6,578 bases of DNA from contig JABHWQ010000331.1 of assembly GCA_018657655.1 (NCBI GenBank), positions 1 to 6,578 on the forward strand. Reading direction: 5' to 3'. Each line of letters starts with the position of its first letter. The stretch's first letter is position 1. Shown piece after piece: positions 1 through 5,664 of this stretch. The translations under genes were made by a program, and so were the position numbers. The notes beneath the pieces were generated by a model. It did no database searches and was not told the origin of the DNA. It was given only the letters and a program-made list of their open reading frames with translations. The stretch comes from Chloroflexota bacterium (GTDB taxonomy: Bacteria > Chloroflexota > Dehalococcoidia > SZUA-161 > SpSt-899).

Positions 1-901
1 ATCCAACCACCAGCTTTTTACCGATATCGTTAAGCTGGTTATCCTCGACCATCGCATTGGCATTATCTTGGGTCAGCAACGAATGGATATGAAGTCCATT
101 TCCGGCATGTCCTACCATGATTTTGGGAGCAAAGCTTACCGTTACTCCATGTTTGTAAGCCACCGTCCGCAGAGCCCACCGAGCGATGACGATCTGATCG
201 GCTGCGTCTTCTATTGGTACGGGGAGGAACTCGATCTCACTTTGTTCCATCTCTTGATCTCTGCCCCGAATATTGCCTACCTCCGAATGACCATATTTAA
301 TCCTGCCTCCCGCCTGAGCTATGGCGGCGAGAGCTTCGAGTCTGATGTCTTCGGTTTTGGAGAAAGGAGAGGATTCATGATACCCTTTTTGTGAAGCGAT
401 TGGATACAGTGAATCAGTATCTTTCAGGATATAGTATTCTAACTCTCCCATAGCCTGCAAACTCAATCCAGTTTCCTGTTTCAGAGTATCGTGAGCCTTT
501 TTGACTATAGCTTCGGGCGCACTTGGGAGCGGCTTTCCGCTACGAGTATAATAAGAACATAGTATATCTATTGCAGGAACCACAGAAAATGGATTCAGAA
601 AGGCAGTTCTGAAACGGGGTACAATGTAAAGATCACTGGAGCCTGAATCAATATATGAGAATAGACTTGAACCATCGACCCTCTCTCCCGACGAAAGCAC
701 TCGGTCAAGCTGATCCTTGCTATTGATTCCGCAGTTAACTGCTTTCAGCCGACCATCTCCCGCGATAAAGCGGAAATTCACGATTCTGATATCGTTATGT
801 TCGATGAATTTGATGAGATCGGCTTTGGTGAAATCTTCGGGCAGTTTGTCCAGAAATTGAACCAGTTTGTTGGGGTGCAGTTCAACCAGTGAATCTTTCA
901 T
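1..901 (-). CDS. Glutamine synthetase-family protein, N-terminal 300 residues (cut by left window edge)
   Basis: My translation of the minus strand from the ATG at 899-901 gives 300 open codons running off the window edge; it begins MKDSLVELHPNK. The family (glutamine synthetase fold, GSI-like) ligates ammonia or an amine to glutamate using ATP in the cytoplasm. A beta-grasp-like N-terminal part (about residues 35-115) holds VDGSSLFSYID at 75-85, matching the family's DGSS motif. Candidate metal and substrate residues are E153 and E155 (GELEYYIL), E207 (KYGHSEVG), E222 (EQSEIEF) and H271 in VGHAGNGLHIH, the counterpart of GSGMHxH. The conserved Arg residues and adenylylation region would lie beyond the edge. 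The start is supported by AGGTAGGTGA upstream. Oddities: HSEV replaces the usual HHEV, and the two Glu of that metal loop are 15 residues apart instead of about 8. Family membership is clear; true glutamine synthesis versus a related gamma-glutamyl ligase cannot be settled. It follows pheS by 101 bases on the same strand. Confidence 0.88.
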   Translation of the reverse strand, partial: MKDSLVELHPNKLVQFLDKLPEDFTKADLIKFIEHNDIRIVNFRFIAGDGRLKAVNCGINSKDQLDRVLSSGERVDGSSLFSYIDSGSSDLYIVPRFRTAFLNPFSVVPAIDILCSYYTRSGKPLPSAPEAIVKKAHDTLKQETGLSLQAMGELEYYILKDTDSLYPIASQKGYHESSPFSKTEDIRLEALAAIAQAGGRIKYGHSEVGNIRGRDQEMEQSEIEFLPVPIEDAADQIVIARWALRTVAYKHGVTVSFAPKIMVGHAGNGLHIHSLLTQDNANAMVEDNQLNDIGKKLVVG

Positions 902-930
902 ACGTTCACCTACCTCGCATTAATCTGCTA

Positions 931-1000
931 CGTCATTCTGAGTAAAACAACGAACCTCTCGGGTTGAGAGCAGAGACTCTCTACGAACGACATGCCTGAG
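931..1000. repeat. Short structured intergenic element between pheS and the glutamine synthetase homologue
   Basis: The gap holds CGTCATTCTGAG at 931-942 and a similar direct copy, CGACATGCCTGAG, at 988-1000. Between them three short complementary blocks alternate: CTCTC (956-960), GAGAG (966-970) and CTCTC (977-981), so the middle block can pair with either neighbour. The pairing of 956-960 with 966-970 is followed on the minus strand by GTTCGTTGTTTT, so it could act as a weak terminator after pheS, but the stem is only 5 bp. The wording GTCATTCTGAG plus a CTCGGG-GAGAGCAGAGA core resembles a dispersed intergenic repeat I recall from several bacterial genomes. That link is from memory only. 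No gene is visible in this gap. Confidence 0.3.
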
Positions 1001-1002
1001 CC

Positions 1003-2043
1003 CTAAAACTGTTCCAGAAAACGCAAGTCATTGCTGTAGAACAGGCGAATATCATCGATGCCATACTTGAGCATCGGTATACGCTCTAAGCCCATGCCGA
1101 AGGCGAAGCCAGTATAGATTTCCGGATCACAGTTCACACGCCGCAGAACGTCTGGGTGCACCATACCCGCACCGAGTATTTCGATCCATCCCTCGTCTTT
1201 ACAGACACGACATCCCTTTCCCTTGCAGATGAAACAATCGATAGCCATTTCCACACCCGGTTCGACGAAGGGGAAATAGTCGCAACGAAAACGTACCCGA
1301 CGATCTTGGCCAAATAGTCGGCGTGCAAACTCGTAAAGAGTTCCTTTGAGGTCGGCCATGGTGATCCCTTTATCCACTGCCAGTCCCTCAATTTGGTAAA
1401 ACATAGATTCATGCGTTGCATCTATGGCTTCGTACCGATAGACCTTTCCGGGCATTATGACCCGTATCGGTGGTTCTCGCCTTTCCATGAACCTTATCTG
1501 CATCGGGGAAGTGTGCGTACGCATGAGCATCGGGCGTTCACCCTTCTCGTTGGTGTAATCTACCCAGAGGGTATCCCACATATCCCGAGCCGGATGGCCC
1601 CGGGGGATGTTCAACGCCTCAAAATTGTAATAGTCGGTTTCCACTTCCGGGCCTTCGACCACTTCGAAGCCCATGGCAGTGAAAATTGATGAAGTTTCTC
1701 GTAGTATCTGTGTGGTGGGATGAAGTCGACCCAAACGAATCGGATTGCCGGGCAGAGTGACATCGATGCGAGATTCTTCCAGCCGTTTCTTCAATTCCGT
1801 TTTTTTTAAGTCGTCCTGTTTTTGGGCCAGCGTTTCCTCTAATAAGGTTTTCAGCTTATTAGCTGCAGTTCCCGCATCTTTACGTTCCTCGGCAGGCAAA
1901 TCAGATAAACCCCTCAGCATTTGTGTCAAAGCCCCCTTCCGCCCAAGGTAATTGACCCGCCAGGTGTCAAGTTCCTTCAGGTCTTTTAGGGCTTCAAGTT
2001 TTTCCAGTGCTTCCGATTTGAGTTTATCAAGATCTTCTAACAT
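1003..2043 (-). CDS. pheS: Phenylalanine--tRNA ligase alpha subunit
   Basis: 346 residues, the usual length. PheS is the catalytic subunit of the alpha2-beta2 enzyme that charges tRNA-Phe in the cytoplasm. Residues 1-95 are charged and helical, as expected for the N-terminal coiled coil that contacts tRNA. The class II synthetase core follows: motif 1 region around HPTTQILRETSSIF (108-121) and VEGPEVETDYYNFEALN (129-145); motif 2 region LMRTHTSPMQIR (173-184) and GKVYRYEAIDATHESMFYQ (199-217); motif 3 GFAFGMGLERIPML (312-325). Cysteines 270, 273, 278 and 281 form CxxC-x4-CxxC, a likely metal knuckle seen in some PheS lineages. The ATG at 2041-2043 has GAAGAGG upstream at good spacing. It has its own promoter directly upstream (2064-2093). 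Oddity: pheT, normally next, is replaced by a glutamine synthetase homologue. A run of eight A (coding strand) at 1800-1807 leaves the frame intact. Confidence 0.97.
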   Translation of the reverse strand: MLEDLDKLKSEALEKLEALKDLKELDTWRVNYLGRKGALTQMLRGLSDLPAEERKDAGTAANKLKTLLEETLAQKQDDLKKTELKKRLEESRIDVTLPGNPIRLGRLHPTTQILRETSSIFTAMGFEVVEGPEVETDYYNFEALNIPRGHPARDMWDTLWVDYTNEKGERPMLMRTHTSPMQIRFMERREPPIRVIMPGKVYRYEAIDATHESMFYQIEGLAVDKGITMADLKGTLYEFARRLFGQDRRVRFRCDYFPFVEPGVEMAIDCFICKGKGCRVCKDEGWIEILGAGMVHPDVLRRVNCDPEIYTGFAFGMGLERIPMLKYGIDDIRLFYSNDLRFLEQF

Positions 2044-2063
2044 CGCGATCCTCTTCAGGGTGT

Positions 2064-2093
2064 ATTATAGGTTAGGTGTAACATTAGGGTCAA
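2064..2093 (-). promoter_or_regulatory. sigma70-type promoter for pheS
   Basis: On the minus strand TTGACC (2088-2093) and a perfect TATAAT (2064-2069) are separated by 18 bases. Transcription would start near 2055-2057, leaving a leader of only about 12-14 bases that is just long enough to contain the pheS Shine-Dalgarno site. It lies immediately after the rplT terminator, so pheS can be transcribed independently of the ribosomal protein genes. The match is seen directly; activity is inferred. Confidence 0.75.
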
Positions 2094-2101
2094 CAATAAC
2101 G

Positions 2102-2128
2102 AAAAAGCCCCCTATCAAGGGGGCTTTT
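2102..2128 (-). terminator. Intrinsic terminator after rplT
   Basis: A 10-bp perfect stem, AAAAGCCCCC (2103-2112) with GGGGGCTTTT (2119-2128), closes a 6-base loop. On the minus strand the stem ends in a run of five T (2102-2106). It begins about 30 bases after the rplT stop and precedes the pheS promoter, so it ends the infC-rpmI-rplT transcript. The symmetric A/T flanks mean it could also work weakly on the plus strand. No Phe-rich leader peptide is present before it, so it does not look like the pheM-type attenuator of enteric bacteria. Confidence 0.88.
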
Positions 2129-2157
2129 GAGTGAGAACTTAACTCAGACAGACTTCT

Positions 2158-2511
2158 CTATTCTGCCCCTTTGGCAATTTCCACCATCTTGGTAAACGCG
2201 CCCGCATCTCTCACAGCCATTTCAGCTAACATCTTCCGATCCACAGCCACTCCGGCCTGTATCAAACCATGCATGAACTTATTGTACGGCACGCCATGTT
2301 CCCTGGCAGCCGCGTTGATTCTGGAAATCCAGAGTCGACGCATCTCGCGCTTACGGGCTCGCCGATCTCTAAATGCATAGCTCAACGAATGGAGCATAGA
2401 TTCATGAGCTCGCCTGTACAGCGAATGACTGGAAGCTCGATGCCCCTTGGTTAGCTTCAGTACTTTTTTATGCCGTTTCCGGGTTGTTGTTCCACCTTTG
2501 ACTCGTGGCAT
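2158..2511 (-). CDS. rplT: 50S ribosomal protein L20
   Basis: 117 residues, the standard L20 length. L20 binds 23S rRNA early in large-subunit assembly and in several bacteria represses its own operon by binding the mRNA. It opens with MPRVKGGTTTRKRHKKVLK, the typical basic extended tail, followed by GHRASSHSLYRRAHES and RDRRARKREMRRLWISRINAA. The C-terminal globular part (about 60-117) contains YNKFMHGL and VAVDRKMLAEMAV. The ATG at 2509-2511 follows the rpmI stop by 9 bases, and GGAG of the ribosome binding site directly abuts that stop (TAAGGAG), so the two are likely translationally coupled. A strong terminator follows. Confidence 0.98.
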   Translation of the reverse strand: MPRVKGGTTTRKRHKKVLKLTKGHRASSHSLYRRAHESMLHSLSYAFRDRRARKREMRRLWISRINAAAREHGVPYNKFMHGLIQAGVAVDRKMLAEMAVRDAGAFTKMVEIAKGAE

Positions 2512-2520
2512 GATATCTCC

Positions 2521-2724
2521 TTATCTTAACCCTTTAGGAAGCACGCTTTTCAGCCGTTTATGATCCGAAGGATGTAGTTCAGTACTTTGCGAATAGGTCC
2601 TCTTGACCCTTTTTGGTTTCCTGCGCCTGAGATGACTTTTCCCCATCTTAGTACGCATTAACTTTCCGGTGCCAGTGACACGAAAGCGACGTTTCAGCGC
2701 GCTATTTGTTTTCAGTTTGGGCAT
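2521..2724 (-). CDS. rpmI: 50S ribosomal protein L35
   Basis: 67 residues, close to the usual 64-66. L35 is a small, strongly basic large-subunit protein. The start MPKLKTNSALKRRFRVTGTG and the central run SHLRRRKPKRVKR are diagnostic, and the C-terminus has HPSDHKRLKSVLP. The ATG (2722-2724) lies inside the end of infC and is preceded by GAGGAG at 4-base spacing, a site encoded within the IF3 C-terminal tail. The 23-base overlap with infC and 9-base gap to rplT mark a tightly coupled three-gene translation block. Confidence 0.98.
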   Translation of the reverse strand: MPKLKTNSALKRRFRVTGTGKLMRTKMGKSHLRRRKPKRVKRTYSQSTELHPSDHKRLKSVLPKGLR

Positions 2725-3292
2725 TGTTCTCCTCTTTTTTTGGCTCCTCCGTCCGCAATTTGCCCGGCGATAGGATTACGGTCATATTCCGCCCTTCCAT
2801 GGCTATTGTTCTTTCCACCTTCACCTCATCACCCAATACGCCGAGTACTTTTTCCAGTAATTCTCTTCCGATTACTGGATGGGCGATTTCCCGCCCTCTG
2901 AACATGACCAATATCTTAACCTTGCTGCCTTGCGCAAGCAGCCGTTTCGCGGTACGCAGTTTAAAATCTATATCATGCTGCCCGATTTTGGGCCGCATCC
3001 TAACTTCCCTGAGGCCTCCTGTTGCCTTCTGGCTTTTGCTGGATTGCCGTTCTTTCTTTGCCTGTTCATATTTAAATTTTCCATAATCCAGCAGGCGACA
3101 TACCGGCGGGTCTACCCCGGGAGATACTTCCACTAAATCAACTTCTTTCTCTTTGGCAATTTGGCGAGCATCAAATAGCGTCATCACGCCAAGCTGCTCA
3201 CCCGCATCACCGATCAGTCTTACTTCTTTAGACCTGATCATCTGGTTAACGCGATACTGTTTACTCGGTTGTCTTGCCGTATACTTCTTTAT
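2702..3292 (-). CDS. infC: Translation initiation factor IF-3 (probable AUA start)
   Basis: IF3 binds the 30S subunit, blocks premature joining of 50S and checks the start codon-initiator tRNA pairing. From the proposed AUA the protein has 196 residues, within the family range. The N-domain carries YRVNQMIRSKEVRLIG (13-28) and the IF3 signature region RLLDYGKFKYEQAKK (66-80). The C-domain runs from about 86 (GLREVRMRPKIGQHDID) through ILVMFRGREIAHP to about 180, then a charged tail (TEEPKKEENN) that overlaps rpmI. Start choice: the conserved RVNxxIR requires a start upstream of the first in-frame ATG (residue 18 here). The AUA at 3290-3292 has GGTGAGGG at proper spacing. An upstream TTG at 3337 has no ribosome site and lies only about 9 bases after the predicted transcription start. 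Non-AUG starts are known for infC (AUU in E. coli) and allow IF3 to repress its own translation. thrS, a common upstream neighbour, is absent. Confidence 0.93.
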   Translation of the reverse strand: MKKYTARQPSKQYRVNQMIRSKEVRLIGDAGEQLGVMTLFDARQIAKEKEVDLVEVSPGVDPPVCRLLDYGKFKYEQAKKERQSSKSQKATGGLREVRMRPKIGQHDIDFKLRTAKRLLAQGSKVKILVMFRGREIAHPVIGRELLEKVLGVLGDEVKVERTIAMEGRNMTVILSPGKLRTEEPKKEENNAQTENK

Positions 3293-3296
3293 TCCC

Positions 3297-3301
3297 TCAC
3301 C
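3297..3301 (-). promoter_or_regulatory. Ribosome binding site deciding the infC start
   Basis: GGTGA on the minus strand, continuing into GGG, matches the 3' half of AGGAGGTGA and is followed by 4 bases and then ATA (3292-3290). Aligned to the anti-Shine-Dalgarno sequence this gives about 7 bases from the GG core to the codon, which is ideal. No comparable site precedes the TTG at 3337 or the ATG of residue 18. Confidence 0.55.
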
Positions 3302-3352
3302 GCCTGTTTTTGATGATAACAAAAGGTTACACTCCAACAGAAGTGCATGATT

Positions 3353-3381
3353 CTTATAGCATATTCGTTCGAAGAAGTCAA
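3353..3381 (-). promoter_or_regulatory. sigma70-type promoter for infC-rpmI-rplT
   Basis: On the minus strand TTGACT (3376-3381), a 17-base spacer and TATAAG (3353-3358), with an extended -10 TGC directly before TATAAG. Predicted transcription start is near 3346-3348, giving a leader of about 55 bases to the proposed AUA start. It sits in the gap after purL, so the translation genes need not rely on read-through from the purine genes. No terminator-type hairpin is found between purL and this promoter. The leader is too short for a Bacillus-style L20 leader with attenuator. Confidence 0.75.
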
Positions 3382-3434
3382 AGCCTCGGGGACCATTTTA
3401 CTATGGTATTCTAGCAAATATCACCATCCACCGG

Positions 3435-5630
3435 CTAACCCATCGCCTTCTCAAGGCCATGCTGCCAGGCATCAGCCAACTCCTCCACAGGCAAATCAAT
3501 GATCTCAAGGATCACAAAACTACTGCCTTTGGTAAATCCCAGCTTCAGAATTGAGGCTTCCTGTTCAGTCGCGATTTGTTCGAATCGACTCAAATCAGTC
3601 GATCCAACTGACACAACAGCTCTTGATTGGCCCTCACCAAATAAACTTGTATCAAGCCTATCGATAATAGGCAGTTCTCCTTCGAATCCAATACCACCGG
3701 CTATACAGCTTTCAGCCAGCGCAACCGCCAATCCGCCATCGGAGCAATCATGGGCCGATTTTAAAAGGCCCTCACCTGTGGCAGAGAGCAAGCACTGTTG
3801 CACGCGTTTTTCCAATTCGATATCGATCGATGGCACTCCCGCAACTTCACCCTGCATTATCTCAAGATATTCGCTGCCGGCAAGGCTAGCTTGGCCCTGC
3901 CCTAGAAGTAATACAACATCCCCTTCACTCTTGAACGAAATGGTGCATCTTTTATCGATGTCATCTATCAATCCAAGCATACCGACTGTTGGTGTCGGAT
4001 AAACTGCCTCGCCACGTGTTTCATTGTAAAAACTCACATTGCCACTTATCACTGGAACTCCTAAGACTTCACAAGCCTTGGTCATTCCCCGAATGCTTTG
4101 CTCGAACTGCCAGTAGACCTCTGGCTTTTCAGGATTACCAAAATTCAGACAATCCGTAAGTGCCAAAGGCTTCGCGCCGGAGCATGCTAAATTCCTTGCT
4201 GCCTCCGCCACAACGATTTTTCCACCGGCAAATGGGTCCAGATAACAATAACGGCCGTTGCCATCAGTGGTTAGAGCAATGCCCTTTCTTGTACCTTTGA
4301 TCCTCAATACAGCAGCATCGCTTCCCGGAGGCACTACGGTATTAACCTGAACCTGATGATCATACTGACGATAGACACACGCCTTGCTGGCGATGTTCGG
4401 CGCAGCCAGCAATTTCAACAAAACCGCTCCCGCATCTTCTCGCCTCACGTCAGCAATCGAATTGAAATCGAATTGTTGCAACTCATCCAGCCACTCCGGT
4501 TTCACCCCGTCAAGTCGATAAAGGGGGGGATCGGTGAGATATTTGATAGGAGCCTCCGCCACCACTTCACCATCGTCTATTATGCGGGCAATACCGTCAT
4601 CGGTGACATGACCAATAATATCCGAACGCAGATCATAATGATCGAAAACGGTTTTGACCTTATCTTCATTACCTTTCTTGACGATAACAACCATTCGTTC
4701 CTGCGATTCGGACAGCATAACTTCATAAGGCGTCATGCCGTCAGCTCGGCGGGGTACTTTGGCAACGTCGATCTCAAGGCCGCCACCGCTTTTTGAAACG
4801 CTTTCCACACAAGCACTGGTTAATCCGGCTGCACCGCAATCCTGCATTCCCACAATCCAGTCAGTGTCTTTGAGCTCCAGGCACGCTTCGATGAGGAGTT
4901 TTTCCAGGAACGGATTACCTACTTGAACTGTCGGGCGCAGTTCTCGATCATCCTCGAATGTTCGAGAGGCCAACCCGGAAGCTCCATGAAGCCCATCTCT
5001 GCCGGTATCGGCACCAACCAGCATCAACAGATTACCGGCCCCACCCGCCTGAGCGCTTACCAGTTTGGACGTCTCTAAAAGTCCAACACACATGGCATTG
5101 ACCAACGGATTACCAGAATACATATCTGAGAAATATATTTCACCGCCTACATCGGGAATGCCAAGGCAGTTCCCATATCCGGCAATCCCCGCCACTACAC
5201 CATTGAAAAGATATCGATTGCGCGGATCGCTTAGCGGTCCAAACCGAAGAGAATTCAACAGCGCAATCGGACGCGCACCCATGGTGAATATATCCCTGAC
5301 AATTCCCCCCACACCGGTAGCAGCTCCCTCGTAGGGTTCGATGGCAGAGGGGTGGTTGTGGGATTCCATCTTCATCACGATGGCCTGCCCGTCACCGATG
5401 TCCACTGCTCCGGCATTCTCCTCACCGACTTTCGTGACCACACGATCACCGGTTGTGGGGAAAATACTCAAGAGTGGCTTGGAATGCTGATAGCCACAGT
5501 GCTCGCTCCAAAGCGAACCGAATATCCCCAATTCCACAATAGTCGGCTCGCGACCGAGGCGTTTTATGATCAGCTGATATTCATCTTGAGTTAGGGCAAC
5601 ATCGTCCAAATCCTGTTGATTTATCGGCAT
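3435..5630 (-). CDS. purL: Phosphoribosylformylglycinamidine synthase subunit PurL
   Basis: 731 residues, the length of the small bacterial PurL that works with separate PurQ and PurS. It converts FGAR, ATP and PurQ-derived ammonia to FGAM, the fourth step of purine synthesis, in the cytoplasm. Two tandem ATPase-fold halves are visible. The first has LWSEHCGYQHSKPLL (40-54), MESHNHPSAIEPYEGAATGV (88-107), GIVRDIFTMGARP (109-121), DGLHGASGLASRTF (212-225), GMQDCGAAGLTSA (261-273) and PYEVMLSESQERM (301-313). The second has TDGNGRYCYLDPFAGG (455-470), SGAKPLALTDCLNFGNPEKP (484-503), PVISGNVSFYNE (526-537) and SAHDCSDGGLAVALAES (625-641). The start at 5628-5630 is chosen because AAGGAG lies 6 bases upstream. 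An in-frame ATG at 5732 would add 34 residues overlapping purQ with no family resemblance. purQ ends 34 bases before it, so the pair are co-transcribed. Confidence 0.97.
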   Translation of the reverse strand: MPINQQDLDDVALTQDEYQLIIKRLGREPTIVELGIFGSLWSEHCGYQHSKPLLSIFPTTGDRVVTKVGEENAGAVDIGDGQAIVMKMESHNHPSAIEPYEGAATGVGGIVRDIFTMGARPIALLNSLRFGPLSDPRNRYLFNGVVAGIAGYGNCLGIPDVGGEIYFSDMYSGNPLVNAMCVGLLETSKLVSAQAGGAGNLLMLVGADTGRDGLHGASGLASRTFEDDRELRPTVQVGNPFLEKLLIEACLELKDTDWIVGMQDCGAAGLTSACVESVSKSGGGLEIDVAKVPRRADGMTPYEVMLSESQERMVVIVKKGNEDKVKTVFDHYDLRSDIIGHVTDDGIARIIDDGEVVAEAPIKYLTDPPLYRLDGVKPEWLDELQQFDFNSIADVRREDAGAVLLKLLAAPNIASKACVYRQYDHQVQVNTVVPPGSDAAVLRIKGTRKGIALTTDGNGRYCYLDPFAGGKIVVAEAARNLACSGAKPLALTDCLNFGNPEKPEVYWQFEQSIRGMTKACEVLGVPVISGNVSFYNETRGEAVYPTPTVGMLGLIDDIDKRCTISFKSEGDVVLLLGQGQASLAGSEYLEIMQGEVAGVPSIDIELEKRVQQCLLSATGEGLLKSAHDCSDGGLAVALAESCIAGGIGFEGELPIIDRLDTSLFGEGQSRAVVSVGSTDLSRFEQIATEQEASILKLGFTKGSSFVILEIIDLPVEELADAWQHGLEKAMG

Positions 5631-5664
5631 TCTAGGCTCCTTATTTTCATCTCCTAAAGCCCTG

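Noticed and set aside
68..394. Plus-strand open frame opposite the glutamine synthetase gene
   Set aside because: It is antisense to conserved motifs of the minus-strand gene and its translation matches no family I recognise.
902..930. Promoter for the glutamine synthetase homologue
   Set aside because: TTGTTT can be found upstream but no -10 box of quality lies at proper spacing; the gene may be read from the pheS promoter.
2129..2157. Phe-rich leader peptide before pheS (pheM-type attenuation)
   Set aside because: No short frame with Phe codons precedes the hairpin, and the pheS promoter lies downstream of the hairpin.
3293..3337. TTG start for infC at 3337
   Set aside because: No ribosome site upstream and it lies about 9 bases after the predicted transcription start; the added residues are not IF3-like.
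3392..3407. ACCAT/ATGGT hairpin after purL as a terminator
   Set aside because: The stem is only 5 bp, A/T-containing, and is followed by CCCCGAGG on the minus strand, with no T-run.
4356..4796. Plus-strand open frame of 146 codons opposite purL
   Set aside because: It lies wholly antisense to conserved PurL, with no convincing ribosome site or recognisable domain; other plus-strand frames opposite purL, infC, pheS and purQ were rejected for the same reason.
5626..5655. Nine-codon mini-frame ATGAAAATAAGG overlapping the purL start
   Set aside because: Its ATG directly abuts the AGGAG with no spacing, and the sequence is explained by the purL ribosome site.
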